Source: Pseudolabrys sp. (lineage in GTDB: Bacteria; Pseudomonadota; Alphaproteobacteria; Rhizobiales; Xanthobacteraceae). Taken from it: 64,000 nucleotides of DNA. Location of the stretch: assembly GCA_030684935.1 (NCBI GenBank), contig JAUXXH010000051.1, forward strand, positions 1 through 64,000. Direction: 5' to 3'. A program made the translations under genes and the position numbers. The notes beneath the pieces were generated by a model, which worked only from the letters and a program-made list of their open reading frames with translations, did not search any database and had not been told where the DNA came from. The first letter of the stretch is position 1. Each line of letters starts with the position of its first letter. Below are positions 51,219-61,245 of this stretch, piece after piece.

Positions 51219-51470
51219 TCAGGTGATCGGGCCTTCGAAAAGTCCGAGGCGCTTCTGCACGTCCTCCGGCATGTTCGCTACCCGCAACGGCCGGCCCATG
51301 AACGTGGTCCAGGGCTTTTCAGCGATCGGCTGAAGCTGCGCAAATGTCCAGAACTGGCGTTCGGTCATTTCGACTTCGGTGACGTTATGTTCAAGGATCC
51401 AGTTGCGCAGCGAGCCGAACCGCGCCTGTTCGGTCTCGTTGAACATCGTCGTCGGCAATGCTCTTCTCAT
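51219..51470 (-). CDS. Hypothetical 83-residue protein
   Basis: A small soluble protein containing FGSLRNWILEHNVTEVEMTER, QFWTFAQLQPIAEKPWTTFMG and VANMPEDVQKRLGLFEG. The composition is balanced, with three Trp, and looks like a real folded domain, but I do not recognise the family. A frame on the opposite strand (51216-51497) covers the same DNA; the minus-strand product is the more protein-like. ATG 51470 has GAGAGC upstream, and an in-frame ATG at 51446 is possible. It sits between the sensor kinase and another small gene. Confidence 0.6.
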   Translation of the reverse strand: MRRALPTTMFNETEQARFGSLRNWILEHNVTEVEMTERQFWTFAQLQPIAEKPWTTFMGRPLRVANMPEDVQKRLGLFEGPIT

Positions 51471-51560
51471 CGCGCTGCTCTCATGGCCCGAGCATAACCC
51501 GCAGGCGCTTAACGACGGCTGACGAAAGCAATTAGATTGTATCTTTAAGACAAGAAAGCG

Positions 51561-51839
51561 TTAGCCGCGCAGCCGGCGGCTGTTGGCGCGGACCGTACGA
51601 CGGTACGGCACATAGGCCTTGACCGCGGCGACCTCGAGGCTGGTGCCGGTCATCAGCGCCGTCATCAGCACGCCCTGCGCTTCGCCGAACGCTGCTACCT
51701 TCTCCGACACCATACGCTGGCATTCGGTTTCCGCCAGCGGGCCGCCGGAGGCCAGCCGCATCATGCGCAAAGCGACCACCTGCTGCATGTCGGCGGCGAA
51801 TCGAGCGGCTTCAAACCAGGTATTCATGAAGTTGTACAA
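51561..51839 (-). CDS. Hypothetical helical 92-residue protein
   Basis: A mostly helical protein: FMNTWFEAARFAADMQQVVALRMM, ECQRMVSEKVAAFGEAQGVLMTALM and a basic tail YRRTVRANSRRLRG. The pattern of amphipathic helices without cofactors suggests a phasin-like or scaffold role, and I believe similar proteins occur in Bradyrhizobium, but no function is known to me. The frame begins at TTG 51839 with GGAGCACC upstream; ATG 51827 (MNTWFEAARF) is the alternative. It is transcribed toward the 83-residue gene. Confidence 0.62.
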   Translation of the reverse strand: MYNFMNTWFEAARFAADMQQVVALRMMRLASGGPLAETECQRMVSEKVAAFGEAQGVLMTALMTGTSLEVAAVKAYVPYRRTVRANSRRLRG

Positions 51840-52000
51840 GAGGGGTGCTCCTTCGCCGTCCCGGGGGCCCGGGCCAACACGCCGAAGGAACTACCGTTCC
51901 ACGGCCCGGCACCATGCGCCGGGCCCGGCCGGTCCACAAGCAACCGCGACGATAGCGCCGGCCGGTCCGCAAGCGTGCGGTCGCAGCGGTGCGGCAGCGC

Positions 52001-52309
52001 CTATTCGGTGAAAGCGGAGCCGCGCGGCTGTAGTTTGTCGCGCAAATCCTCGGTGCCGGTCACGGTCTTGACCACCGTATCGAAAGCGCTGGAAATGCGG
52101 TCGCCGATGGTCGGCGGCTTGCGGCGCCGGGCGGTCTTCTTCCTTCTGGTCTTCAGCGCCGGCCGCGATTTCTTCTTCGCGGACTTCTTCACCGCCTTCT
52201 TCGCCGACTTCGCGCGTGTGGCCACCTTTGTCTTGGCCTTTGTCTTGGCCTTCTTTTTGGACTTCTTGGTCGTCTTACGGCTCGCGGCCTTCTTGCTCTT
52301 TTTGGCCAT
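52001..52309 (-). CDS. Lys/Ala-rich histone-H1-like basic protein
   Basis: A 102-residue, extremely basic protein. Residues 1-65 are almost entirely Lys, Ala, Arg, Ser and Thr in short repeats (KKSKKKAKTKAKTKVATRAK), like the tails of histone H1 and the bacterial Hc1/BpH1 proteins; the C-terminal 35 residues (IGDRISSAFDTVVKTVTGTE) form a short ordered segment. It probably binds DNA or RNA and compacts the nucleoid (inference from composition). GGGGGAAG precedes ATG 52309. It is divergent from the metallo-hydrolase gene. Confidence 0.75.
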   Translation of the reverse strand: MAKKSKKAASRKTTKKSKKKAKTKAKTKVATRAKSAKKAVKKSAKKKSRPALKTRRKKTARRRKPPTIGDRISSAFDTVVKTVTGTEDLRDKLQPRGSAFTE

Positions 52310-52474
52310 CGGAAACTTCCCCCCTCGGTGATTGCGGAATCACGGGTTGCAGCATAGGCGCGAGAATCCGCCGCCGCCAGTGGCGCTCTTTTGCAAAGAG
52401 GTGTCTGGATCGGGGGCCGGTTTAGCTGCTAGTCATGCCTCCATACCGGCCAACAAGGCGAGGGAGGAATACCA

Positions 52475-53380
52475 GTGTCAGCTTCTCTACAAGGCGAAAC
52501 GCAGCCGACCGTCTACCGTTTCAAGCTCGGCGGCTTCGAGGTCGCAACCATTCTGGACAGCAAGGCGGTCCGCGACGGGCTGCATCCGAACTACGGCGCC
52601 AATGCCTCGGCCGACGAGGTCCACGCACTTGCCCGCGCGAACAACATCGACACCCAGCGCTTCGAGCACAACAACATCCCGACCCTGGTCAATACCGGCA
52701 AGCAGCTCATTCTGTTCGATACCGGCAACGGCGCGCTGCCGCGCGAATACGAGGCGCTCAAGGCCCGGATGCCGCCCGGCAACCTTGCGACCCGCCTCGG
52801 TCTGCTCGGCCACAAGCCGGAAGACATCGACCTCATCGTCTCCACGCACGGCCATCCCGACCATATCGGCGGCCTGGTCGAGGGCGGCAAGCCGGTCTAT
52901 CCGAACGCCAAGTATGTGTTCGGCGCAGCCGAGTACGATTTCTGGAAGAAGAACGAAAACGTCCGTGAGGCGCGCAAGTTCAACCAGAAGCTTTTCATGA
53001 CCATCTGCGAGCCGCTGGCCGACCGTTCGACCTTCATCAAGCCGGGCGACGAAGTCGCGCCGGGCATCCGGTCGGTCGATGCCGCCGGCCATTCGCCCGG
53101 CCTGATGGCGTTCCATATCGAGAGCGACGGCAAGCAGTTCATGATCACCGCCGATACCGTGACGCAGTTCGTCATGGCGGTGCAGCGGCCGGAATGGTTC
53201 TTCGACATGGACGACGACAAGGACAAGGCGGTCGCGACGCGGAAACGCATCCTCGACATGCTGGCGACCGACCGGCTGTTCTTCGCCAGCTTTCACATGC
53301 CGTTCCCCGGCATCGGCTATGTCGAGAAGGCGCAAGGCGGCTACCGCTGGGTACCACACAGCTATCAGCTGAACCTGTAG
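52475..53380 (+). CDS. Metallo-beta-lactamase-fold hydrolase
   Basis: A 301-residue MBL-fold hydrolase. The zinc motif HxHxDH appears as STHGHPDHIGGL near residues 122-133, with later His/Asp residues in DAAGHSPGLMAFHI and ITADTVTQ. Relatives include lactonases and thiol-ester or phosphodiester hydrolases, so specificity is open. The start at 52475 follows AGGGAGG. No signal peptide is present. The stop is 3 bp from that of the convergent holA. Confidence 0.9.
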   Translation: MSASLQGETQPTVYRFKLGGFEVATILDSKAVRDGLHPNYGANASADEVHALARANNIDTQRFEHNNIPTLVNTGKQLILFDTGNGALPREYEALKARMPPGNLATRLGLLGHKPEDIDLIVSTHGHPDHIGGLVEGGKPVYPNAKYVFGAAEYDFWKKNENVREARKFNQKLFMTICEPLADRSTFIKPGDEVAPGIRSVDAAGHSPGLMAFHIESDGKQFMITADTVTQFVMAVQRPEWFFDMDDDKDKAVATRKRILDMLATDRLFFASFHMPFPGIGYVEKAQGGYRWVPHSYQLNL

Positions 53381-53383
53381 GCG

Positions 53384-54415
53384 TTACGACTCGCGCCGCC
53401 GTGCACCGACGGCGATCGACAGCAGCGTGCGCTGGGCGATCGCCTCGGCCAGCACGGCGTTGCGGCGCATGTCGAGTGAGGCGTCGGCGAGCTGCTCCAT
53501 CGTGCGCAGCAGCTTGGCCGGCGACCAGGCGCGCAACGCGGTGCCGACGTCGCGTTCGCGGCTGAAATGCACCGGCGGCGCGCCGCGCTTCATGGCGAAC
53601 TCGACCGAATCACCGCTCTCGATCGCCAGCTTCATCTTGTGCAGATTGGCGACCTGGCGGATCGCCGCCGATACGATCGCCGCCGGCGACGATCCGCCGG
53701 CCCGCGCCTTGCCGAACTCGGTTTCGACATCCGCGGTCTTGCCGGCAAAGGCGGAATCGATCACGCCGTCGAGCGCCAAGGCCGAGGCATCGGCCACCAC
53801 CGCCATCACATCGGTGAGTTCGACGCGGCCGGTGCCTTGCGCATACAGCGCAAGCTTGCGGACCTCGTTGCGCGAGGCGAGCCGGTCGCCGCCGAGCAGG
53901 CCGAGCAGCATGGCGCGAGCATCGGAAGCGATCTGCAGATTGGCGCCGCACATTTCGTCGTCGATCAGCCGCGCCAGATCGCGCTCGCCGTCGGCGTAGC
54001 AGGGAAGCGCGACGGCGACCTTCGATTTTTCGCACAGCGTGCGCAGCGGCGCGGTCTTCTTCAGATCGCCGGCCTCGATGATGACCCGGCATTCGTTCGA
54101 CGGCGCCGCGATCACCGGTTCGACCGCGGCGACAATGTTGCGGCCACCCGCCTTCACCAGCACCGCGCGGCGTCCGCCGAACAGCGGCACCGTGTGCGCT
54201 TCCTCGACCAGCCGCGACGGATTGCCGGCAAGGTCTTCGCCCTCGATGCGCACAAAGCTGAATGGGTCGTTCGGGTCGTCGACCGAAGCCTTCACCAGCG
54301 CGTCGGCGCGCTCGCGCACCAGACCGGCGTCAGGCCCGTAAATGAGCACGATCGGCATCGCCGGATCGGGCCGGGCGATGAAGCGGTCGACGTCGGCGGC
54401 TTTGATGGCGGTCAT
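53384..54415 (-). CDS. holA: DNA polymerase III delta subunit
   Basis: A 343-residue subunit of the clamp-loader complex that opens the beta sliding clamp. It shows the HolA N-terminal block MTAIKAADVDRFIARPDPAMPIVLIYGPDAGLVRERADAL, typical of alphaproteobacterial delta, and the C-terminal helices (RNAVLAEAIAQRTLLSIAVGA). It is preceded on the same strand by lptE and leuS (leuS-lptE-holA), with a palindromic repeat between lptE and holA. This trio is conserved near parB in rhizobia. Confidence 0.93.
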   Translation of the reverse strand: MTAIKAADVDRFIARPDPAMPIVLIYGPDAGLVRERADALVKASVDDPNDPFSFVRIEGEDLAGNPSRLVEEAHTVPLFGGRRAVLVKAGGRNIVAAVEPVIAAPSNECRVIIEAGDLKKTAPLRTLCEKSKVAVALPCYADGERDLARLIDDEMCGANLQIASDARAMLLGLLGGDRLASRNEVRKLALYAQGTGRVELTDVMAVVADASALALDGVIDSAFAGKTADVETEFGKARAGGSSPAAIVSAAIRQVANLHKMKLAIESGDSVEFAMKRGAPPVHFSRERDVGTALRAWSPAKLLRTMEQLADASLDMRRNAVLAEAIAQRTLLSIAVGARRRES

Positions 54416-54424
54416 GATCTAAGT

Positions 54425-54474
54425 GTCCCGGGCGCAGCGCAGCACGGCTCCGTGGTGCGCTGCAGACCCGGGAC
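54425..54474. repeat. Inverted repeat between holA and lptE
   Basis: GTCCCGGGCGCAGCGCAGCA at the left and TGGTGCGCTGCAGACCCGGG at the right form long matching arms around a short loop. This style (a GGTCCCGGGTCTGCGC-type element) recurs between genes of Bradyrhizobium-like genomes. It may stabilise the operon transcript. Confidence 0.7.
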
Positions 54475-54509
54475 CTTACAGGCCTCGGGGGTTTGGAACG
54501 GCCCCGGCC

Positions 54510-55076
54510 TCACGTCCCGGCGACGAAATATGACGCCAGGCGGTTGCGAATATTTTCGACGATCACGCTGGCGGCGCGATTCTCGGCATCGCGCAGGCCG
54601 CGGTCGCCGGCGAAGCGCTGCTGCTGGCCGGGAATGTTGTAGGACACCCGCGAGAATGTCGTGCCATTGACGACGACCTTGCCGGTGGTGACATCGGTCA
54701 GTGTAAAGCTCGAGTCGATACCGTAATTCTGAATGTCGGGGCGCGCGGTGTTGATGTCGACGATCACCTGCAGATTGGTGGACGACAAATTGACCTTGAG
54801 CCGGTAATTGGGCGCCGCCGGGGCGCTGCCGCCGGTCAGCGCAAAGATCAGTTCGTCGCGGACGCTGACGCCCAGCCGGGCGAGCCTGGTGCCCTGCGGC
54901 GCATTGATCTGCTCAACCTCGACCGAGGCGAGCTTGCTGCCAATCCCGGAGCCGGCAGCGCCGCCGCCGACCAGGGCGCGGTCGCCATACATCGGCTGGA
55001 AACAGCCGGCCACGAGCGCAGCCAGCCCGAGGGCGGCCAGCAATCTGATCGAACGCGGGAATTCAGGCCACGACAT
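54510..55076 (-). CDS. lptE: LPS assembly lipoprotein LptE
   Basis: A 188-residue outer-membrane lipoprotein that plugs and supports LptD in lipopolysaccharide export. The signal sequence ([25 protein letters not shown]) ends with a lipobox VAGC at Cys25, then FQPMYGDR, a classic LptE start. The start at ATG 55076 makes a 14-bp overlap with leuS; the frame is open further inside leuS but those residues are shadow. The order leuS-lptE-holA is the standard rhizobial arrangement. Confidence 0.9.
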   Translation of the reverse strand: MSWPEFPRSIRLLAALGLAALVAGCFQPMYGDRALVGGGAAGSGIGSKLASVEVEQINAPQGTRLARLGVSVRDELIFALTGGSAPAAPNYRLKVNLSSTNLQVIVDINTARPDIQNYGIDSSFTLTDVTTGKVVVNGTTFSRVSYNIPGQQQRFAGDRGLRDAENRAASVIVENIRNRLASYFVAGT

Positions 55077-57699
55077 TGACGATCCTCTGCGGGACGACAA
55101 TGACCTTTTTCGGGCTTTTGCCATCCAGCGCCTTTATTACCGCATCGAGGGCCAGAACGGCAGCCTCAATCTCTTCTTTTCCAGCATCCCGGGGCACCGT
55201 GACGTCGGCGCGCTTCTTGCCGTTGATCTGTACGGGAAGCGTCAGCGTGTTTTCGACCAGCAGCGCGGTCTCCAGAACCGGCCAGGCCTCGGTCGCCACC
55301 AGGGTCTTGTGCCCCAGCGCCGCCCAGCATTCCTCGGCCAGATGCGGCATCATCGGGTGAAACAGCCGTACCAGAATGTCGCCGGCCTCGCGCAGCGCCC
55401 AGGCCATGTCCGGGGCCGTCGCGGTCTCGACCTCGCCAATGGCATCCGACAGCGCATTGGCGAAGTCGTAGATATGGGCAATGCAGCGGTTGAAGCGCAG
55501 CTTGTCGATGTCCTCGGAGACGTTGTTCAACGCCCGGTGCGCCGCCTTGCGCACCGCCAGAGCGGCGGGACCGAAATCAGCGGGCCGCTCGGCAGGCGCC
55601 GTCACCTGTGCAATTTCGCCGACCATGCGCCACAGCCGCTGCACGAAGCGCGAGGCGCCCTTGACGCCTTCCTCGCTCCAGATCACGTCGCGCTCGGGCG
55701 GACTGTCGGACAGCATGAACCAGCGCGCGGTGTCGGCGCCGTAGTCGGCGATGATGTCGTCGGGGTCGATGGTGTTCTTTTTCGACTTTGACATCTTCTC
55801 GATCGAGCCGATCTCGACCGGCTCGCCGCTGGCAATCAGCGTGGCGCTGCGCACGTCACCGGCTGTCTCGACCTTGACGCTGGCGGGTTCGACCCAGTCG
55901 CCGCTTTTGCTGCGATAGGTTTCGTGCACCACCATGCCCTGCGTGAACAGGCCGGCGAACGGCTCGTCGAGGCCGACATGACCGGTCTTGCGCATGGCGC
56001 GGGTGAAGAAGCGCGAATAGAGAAGGTGCAAAATCGCGTGCTCGATGCCGCCGATATATTGATCGACCGGCAGCCATTCGTTGGCAGCGGACGGCGTCGT
56101 GGGGGCTTCAGTATTCCACGGATCGGTGAAGCGGGTGAAGTACCAGGACGAGTCGACGAAGGTGTCCATGGTGTCGGTCTCGCGCCGCGCCGGCCCGGCG
56201 CATTGCGGGCACGCAACGTGCTTCCAGCTCGGATGATGATCCAGCGGATTGCCGGGCCTGTCGAACGACACATCCTCGGGCAGCGTCACCGGCAGATCCT
56301 TCGCCGGCACCGGCACCACGCCGCATTTGTCGCAGTGGACGATCGGGATCGGGCAGCCCCAGTAGCGCTGGCGCGAAATGCCCCAGTCGCGCAGGCGATA
56401 ATTGATCTGCCGCTGCGCCACAGCGCGGTTGCCGGCGGTGGATCTCTCCAGCCGCTTCGCCACTTCTTCCCTGGCTTCGTCGATGGTCATGCCGTCGAGG
56501 AAACGGGAATTGATCATGCGGCCATCGCCGTCATACGCCACGTCAGTGATGACGAATGTCGCCGGGTCCTGGTTCGGCGGGCATACCACCGGCGTATTGC
56601 CGAGGCCGTATTTGTTGACGAAATCGAGGTCGCGCTGATCATGCGCCGGGCAGCCGAAAATCGCGCCGGTTCCGTAGTCCATCAGGATGAAGTTCGCGAC
56701 ATAGACCGGCAAGGTCCACGACGGATCAAACGGATGCACCGCCCTGATGCCGGTGTCGAAACCGAGCTTGTCGGCGGTGTCGATCTCCTGCTGCGAGGTG
56801 CCCATGTGGCGGCACTGCTCGATGAAAGCGGCGAGCTTCGGATTCTTCGCGGCGGCGGCCTGCGCCAGCGGATGGTCCGGCGCCAGCGCCATGAATTTCG
56901 CGCCGAACAGCGTGTCCGGCCGGGTGGTGAAGATCTCGAGTTCGCTCTCTTTGTTGGGCGTCGTTGCCTGATCGAGCATGAAGCGCACCAGCAGGCCTTC
57001 CGACTTGCCGATCCAGTTCTTCTGCATCAGCCGGACCTTGTCCGGCCAGCGCTCGAGCCCGTCGAGCGCATTGAGCAGGTCTTCCGAATAGTCGCTGATC
57101 TTGAAGAACCACTGGATCAGCTCGCGCTGTTCGACCAGCGCGCCGGAGCGCCAGCCGCGGCCGTCGATCACCTGCTCATTGGCGAGCACGGTGTTGTCGA
57201 CCGGATCCCAGTTCACCTTCGATTTCTTGCGCTCGACCAGTCCCGCCTTGACGAAGTCGAGAAACATCTTCTGCTGATGCTTGTAGTAGCTCGGGTCGCA
57301 GGTCGCGACTTCGCGCGCCCAGTCCAGCGACAGGCCCATCGACTGCAGCTGCTTCTTCATCGACGCGATGTTGGCGTAGGTCCATTCCTTGGGATGCACC
57401 TTGCGGTCGATGGCGGCGTTTTCCGCCGGCATGCCGAAGGCATCCCAGCCCATCGGGTGCAGCACGGCGTTGCCCATGGCCCGTTTGAACCGCGCCACCA
57501 CGTCGCCCATGGTGTAATTGCGGACGTGGCCCATGTGGATGCGCCCGGACGGGTAGGGGAACATCTCCAGCACGTAGTATTTCGGCCGCGGGTCGTCGTT
57601 CCGGGTGGCGAAGATGCCCTTCGCGTCCCAGGCGCGCTGCCAGCGGGCCTCTGCCTCGCGGGCGTTGTAGCGGTCATATTTGCTTGGATCGGCGGTCAT
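55063..57699 (-). CDS. leuS: Leucyl-tRNA synthetase
   Basis: An 878-residue class I synthetase, normal length. HIGH-type motif HMGH (residues 55-58 in [14 protein letters not shown]) and KMSKS-type KMSKSK near residue 635 are intact. The large CP1 editing domain (about 230-430) lies between, with the zinc-like region [20 protein letters not shown]. The start 57699 gives [13 protein letters not shown]. It heads the leuS-lptE-holA operon. The plus-strand frame covering it is a shadow. Confidence 0.97.
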   Translation of the reverse strand: MTADPSKYDRYNAREAEARWQRAWDAKGIFATRNDDPRPKYYVLEMFPYPSGRIHMGHVRNYTMGDVVARFKRAMGNAVLHPMGWDAFGMPAENAAIDRKVHPKEWTYANIASMKKQLQSMGLSLDWAREVATCDPSYYKHQQKMFLDFVKAGLVERKKSKVNWDPVDNTVLANEQVIDGRGWRSGALVEQRELIQWFFKISDYSEDLLNALDGLERWPDKVRLMQKNWIGKSEGLLVRFMLDQATTPNKESELEIFTTRPDTLFGAKFMALAPDHPLAQAAAAKNPKLAAFIEQCRHMGTSQQEIDTADKLGFDTGIRAVHPFDPSWTLPVYVANFILMDYGTGAIFGCPAHDQRDLDFVNKYGLGNTPVVCPPNQDPATFVITDVAYDGDGRMINSRFLDGMTIDEAREEVAKRLERSTAGNRAVAQRQINYRLRDWGISRQRYWGCPIPIVHCDKCGVVPVPAKDLPVTLPEDVSFDRPGNPLDHHPSWKHVACPQCAGPARRETDTMDTFVDSSWYFTRFTDPWNTEAPTTPSAANEWLPVDQYIGGIEHAILHLLYSRFFTRAMRKTGHVGLDEPFAGLFTQGMVVHETYRSKSGDWVEPASVKVETAGDVRSATLIASGEPVEIGSIEKMSKSKKNTIDPDDIIADYGADTARWFMLSDSPPERDVIWSEEGVKGASRFVQRLWRMVGEIAQVTAPAERPADFGPAALAVRKAAHRALNNVSEDIDKLRFNRCIAHIYDFANALSDAIGEVETATAPDMAWALREAGDILVRLFHPMMPHLAEECWAALGHKTLVATEAWPVLETALLVENTLTLPVQINGKKRADVTVPRDAGKEEIEAAVLALDAVIKALDGKSPKKVIVVPQRIVNVVA

Positions 57700-57832
57700 T
57701 TCCGGCTCTTTTCAGGGTGCCGGGAACAGACACGAAACCGCTTTGCCGGTCAACGGCGGAACGGTCTGCGCTCGAAACAGAGGAACCCACCGCCTCCTGT
57801 CCGGGTTAACCCCCAAAACAGGAGGCAAAACC

Positions 57833-58069
57833 ATGATCAAGACTGAAAACATCAAGGGACATATGGAAGTGATCGGCTCCGATGGCGAACACGTCGGGAC
57901 CGTGGACCACCTCGAGGGGTCTGACAAGATCAAGCTTACCAAGACCGACCCCGCTGCCGGCGGCAAGCACCACCTGATCCCGGTCGGCTGGATCGATCAC
58001 GTCGACGCCCACGTCCATCTCAACAAGCCGGCCAAGGACGTGATGAAGCAGTGGCAGGCCGCGGCCTGA
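57833..58069 (+). CDS. DUF2171 family small protein
   Basis: A 78-residue protein matching the DUF2171 pattern: MIKTENIKGHMEVIGSDGEHVGTVDHLEGSDKIKL, then HHLIPVGWIDHVDAHVHLNKP. The fold is PRC-barrel-like. A very strong ribosome site (CAGGAGGCAAAACC) precedes ATG 57833. The function is unknown; members are often stress-induced in rhizobia, though that is recollection. It is divergent from leuS. Confidence 0.82.
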   Translation: MIKTENIKGHMEVIGSDGEHVGTVDHLEGSDKIKLTKTDPAAGGKHHLIPVGWIDHVDAHVHLNKPAKDVMKQWQAAA

Positions 58070-58073
58070 CCGT

Positions 58074-58523
58074 TCAAGACAGAACGTTGTCATCGCCCGC
58101 ATCTGCGGGCGGTGGCATTTTGGGCAGGACGATTTGTTTGGGCCGCCCCTCAAGCGCGCGCACAACGGCGGCCACCAGCAGCGGCGCCTCGTACGGCTTT
58201 TCGACCACCGGCGCATCGGGAAAATGCATCTCGTCGAGATCGGACTGTCGCATGCCGGTCAGAAAGACGACGGGCGTGCCGCGCTTCGCCAGATCGCCGG
58301 CGATGGTCAGGCTGGTCCCGGATGCATCGCTTAATTTCACGTCCAGCACGGCCAGATCGATGCGAGGCCCCCTGGCCAACGCCGCGAGCGCGTCGTCGAC
58401 CTTGCTGACGCAAACGACGCTGGCGCCCGCCGCTTCCAGGATTTGCTGAATGTCGAGGGCGATCAAAAATTCGTCGTCAAGAACCAGGCAACGCCTCCCG
58501 GCCAATGGCCTAATGTCCGACAC
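58074..58523 (-). CDS. Single-domain response regulator
   Basis: A 149-residue receiver-only regulator. The acidic pair is DD in CLVLDDEFLIALD, the phospho-acceptor is D61 in LAVLDVKLSDASG, and the Lys is in VVEKPYEAPLL. No output domain is present, as in single-domain regulators of phosphorelays. I chose GTG 58523 (VSDIRPLAG), preceded by GGGGAT; the frame is open to 58652 but the extra residues are unlike the family. It is divergent from a Crp/Fnr regulator, which may control it. Confidence 0.87.
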   Translation of the reverse strand: MSDIRPLAGRRCLVLDDEFLIALDIQQILEAAGASVVCVSKVDDALAALARGPRIDLAVLDVKLSDASGTSLTIAGDLAKRGTPVVFLTGMRQSDLDEMHFPDAPVVEKPYEAPLLVAAVVRALEGRPKQIVLPKMPPPADAGDDNVLS

Positions 58524-58638
58524 CCGACATATCCCCTCGTTCCCTGTTTGGAACTCGATTTCTCGTACACACCGCATCCGGCGGCATTTAAAAAAGACAC
58601 ATGCTGGCGATTTAAAAGCAGCCGGGGCAAGATGCCTC

Positions 58639-59394
58639 ATGATCGTGGGCAATCAACGGCCCGGCCAATACACACCGTGCGAGCAATGTCCGCTCCGCAA
58701 GCGGCCGAACTTGCGGGAATTCACGCCGGACGAGCTGGAATTCGTCAAACAGTTCAAAATGGACGAACTGCGGGTCGAGTCCGGGGCCAGCTTTCTGCGC
58801 CAGGGTACGAGCAGCGAGCATCTCTACACGGTGCTGAGCGGCTGGGCCTTCCGCTACAAGATGCTCGACGACGGCCGCCGTCAGATCCTCAATTTCGCCC
58901 TGCCGGCCGACATGCTCGGCCTGCAGGGCACGCTGATGAAGGAGATGGAACACTCGGTCGAGGCGCTCACGCCGCTGGTGCTGTGCGTCTTTCCGCGCAG
59001 CAAGCTGTGGGACCTGTACAGCCGTTTTCCGTCACTCGCTTTCGACATCACCTGGCTGGCGGCGCGCGAGGAGCAACTGACGGATGAGCACATGGTCAGC
59101 CTCGGCCGCCGCACCGCGCTGGAGCGCACCGCTTTCCTGTTGCTGCATCTCTATGTGCGCGCCGAGGAAGCCGGGATGACCCGGAACGGAACGATCCAGT
59201 TCCCGTTCACGCAGCAGCATCTGGCCGACGCGCTCGGCATGTCACTGGTGCACACCAACAAGACGCTGAAGCGGCTGATGGCGACCAAGGCGGTGCGCTG
59301 GCAGGACCGCGTGTTCGCCCTCGCCGATCGCAGCGCGCTAGCCGAGATCGCGGGCGACGACGTAACGCTTCAGACAGGCCGGCCGTTCATCTGA
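58639..59394 (+). CDS. Crp/Fnr-family transcriptional regulator
   Basis: A 251-residue regulator with an N-terminal Cys pair CEQC (residues 14-17), a cNMP-type beta-barrel (LRVESGASFLRQGTSSEHLYTVL to LPADMLGLQG) and a C-terminal winged helix-turn-helix (FTQQHLADALGMSLVHTNKTLKRL). FNR proper uses four Cys to hold an iron-sulfur cluster; only two N-terminal Cys are seen, so classic oxygen sensing is doubtful. ATG 58639 is chosen because an upstream frame to 58450 overlaps the divergent regulator's promoter region. Confidence 0.9.
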   Translation: MIVGNQRPGQYTPCEQCPLRKRPNLREFTPDELEFVKQFKMDELRVESGASFLRQGTSSEHLYTVLSGWAFRYKMLDDGRRQILNFALPADMLGLQGTLMKEMEHSVEALTPLVLCVFPRSKLWDLYSRFPSLAFDITWLAAREEQLTDEHMVSLGRRTALERTAFLLLHLYVRAEEAGMTRNGTIQFPFTQQHLADALGMSLVHTNKTLKRLMATKAVRWQDRVFALADRSALAEIAGDDVTLQTGRPFI

Positions 59395-59406
59395 AGACGA
59401 ATTCGT

Positions 59407-61143
59407 TCAGCCCGCCTTCGACAGAGCCGCCGTGGATGCGACCACCCGATTGCGGCCCTGCCGTTTGGCCTGATAAAGCGCGGCATCGGCCCGTTCGACG
59501 AGATCTTGCTGGCAGTCGACATCCGTCGGCAGCACGGATGCGGCGCCGATGCTGATCGACAGAAAACCGGAAGCCGAGCCGCTGTGCACGATCCGCAGCT
59601 TTTCGACCGCGGTCCGCAGTCGCTCGGCCACACGCAAGGCGATATCGATGTCGGCGCCCTGGAGCAGCACCGCGAACTCCTCGCCGCCGTAGCGCGCCGC
59701 AAAATCCGCACGACGGGCGCGGCCGCCGACGCGGCTGTACGAAGGCGGCAGTTCGGCCTCGGGCGCAGAACCGCCCGCATGCATGCGGGTGCCTTCGATC
59801 AGGGCGCCGCCCACTTTGCGCAAACAGTCGTCGCCCTGGATATGGCCATGGTGATCGTTGAACAACTTGAAATGGTCGACGTCGATCATCAGGATCGCGA
59901 TCGGCTGACCCAGCTTGACGGCTATCGCGCACTCGGCCGCGAACCGCCCGTTGAAGGCGCGGCGGTTGCCCAGTCCGGTCAGGCCGTCGACTTCGGCAAG
60001 CTCGCGTAGTTGCGCGTTGCTGTCGCGCAGTTCCTGTTCGCGCATGTGCAATTGCCCGGCCATGTCGTCAAGCGCCGCCGCGAGCGGCACGAACTCCGCC
60101 GCCCAGGGCAATTCCCATGCATGGGTCTTGACGTCGCCCCGGCCGATCCGGGTCGCGGTATCGGCCAGTGCACGAATCGGGCGCACCAGCAGCCGTTCGC
60201 CGCCGAACCAGATGCTCAGCAGAACCAGGAACGAGACAAGCCCGACCTCGACGATGGCCTGCCACATCGCGCGATTGACGCGGGCCAGCACGTCGCTCTC
60301 GGCAAAGCCGACCGCGATGCGGGTCGACGTGTCGGGCAACTGGACATAGCCGAAGATACGGCGAACGCCGTCAGGCGCGGCCTCCGTCACGAAGCCTTCC
60401 GGCCGCGCCAGCATCGCCTTGACCAGAGGGTGGTCGTCCAGTTTCTGGCCGATCAGATCGCCCGGACTCGGGTTCGGATACTGCGCCAGGATCGTCCCCG
60501 TGCCATCGATCATCAACATCGCGGCCGAGGCCGGGACAAACGTCCTGGCTACATTCTCGAACCAGCTCAGATCGAGCAGTCCCACGACAATCGCGGTCGT
60601 CTCGCCGTCCGGCCCGGTCTGCGCAAGGGCGGCGGTGATGACCGGGGCCTTGATCCGCGCCGCCACGAAATAATCGCTGATCGAGAAGCCGCCATACTCG
60701 ACTGCCGACCTGAAATAGGGACGTTCGGAAATATCCAGGCCGATCGCTCCAGGAAAGCTGGAACAGAAAATCCGGCCGTCGAGATCGGCGACAGAGAACG
60801 TTTTGATCCATGGAATCGGCTCGGCGATCCTCGCCAGGAACCGATTGCAGTCGGCATTGGGTAAGTTGAAGCTCGCGCGGGCACTCGCGATCACGCGCAG
60901 TAAAGAACGCGCCGACGCGAAGACCTCGTTCTGCGCGGTCGCCCCCTGGCGCGCAAAATCAAGAGCATTTCTGTAGGCCGCCTCGATGCGCTCCTTGCGG
61001 TCGCGCTCCTCGCTATAGAAGCCGAGCAGAAGCAGCGGCAGAATGGCGCCAACCGCCAACAGCATCAGCCGGACCCGAACACTTATCGAACGCTTCGGCC
61101 GATCGGTTCCCAAACTTGCTGCCTGCGGAGCGGCGTGTGGCAT
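59407..61143 (-). CDS. Membrane diguanylate cyclase (CACHE-HAMP-GGDEF)
   Basis: A 578-residue enzyme making cyclic-di-GMP. Two membrane helices (near 25-45 and 290-310) flank a periplasmic dCACHE-like sensor, followed by a HAMP (LVRPIRALADTATRIGRGD) and GGDEF domain. The catalytic signature is RYGGEEFAVLL and an RxxD inhibitory site (RRAD) lies 5 residues before it, so product inhibition is likely. About 25 extra residues (HAGGSAPEAELPPSYSR region) separate the usual helix from this loop. It converges on the Crp/Fnr gene. Target pathway is unknown. Confidence 0.92.
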   Translation of the reverse strand: MPHAAPQAASLGTDRPKRSISVRVRLMLLAVGAILPLLLLGFYSEERDRKERIEAAYRNALDFARQGATAQNEVFASARSLLRVIASARASFNLPNADCNRFLARIAEPIPWIKTFSVADLDGRIFCSSFPGAIGLDISERPYFRSAVEYGGFSISDYFVAARIKAPVITAALAQTGPDGETTAIVVGLLDLSWFENVARTFVPASAAMLMIDGTGTILAQYPNPSPGDLIGQKLDDHPLVKAMLARPEGFVTEAAPDGVRRIFGYVQLPDTSTRIAVGFAESDVLARVNRAMWQAIVEVGLVSFLVLLSIWFGGERLLVRPIRALADTATRIGRGDVKTHAWELPWAAEFVPLAAALDDMAGQLHMREQELRDSNAQLRELAEVDGLTGLGNRRAFNGRFAAECAIAVKLGQPIAILMIDVDHFKLFNDHHGHIQGDDCLRKVGGALIEGTRMHAGGSAPEAELPPSYSRVGGRARRADFAARYGGEEFAVLLQGADIDIALRVAERLRTAVEKLRIVHSGSASGFLSISIGAASVLPTDVDCQQDLVERADAALYQAKRQGRNRVVASTAALSKAG

Positions 61144-61245
61144 GATAGCGTTGCGCTCTCGAATTCAATACCGTGCACCGGTTAAGGGACATTGCAACGA
61201 ATTGCGTTGCCTTTCTCTAAATGGCCGGAATAATGCATTACCATC

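Noticed and set aside
52475-53380. The MBL-fold gene as a beta-lactamase or quorum-quenching lactonase
   Set aside because: Only the general zinc motif is visible; the substrate cannot be told from it.
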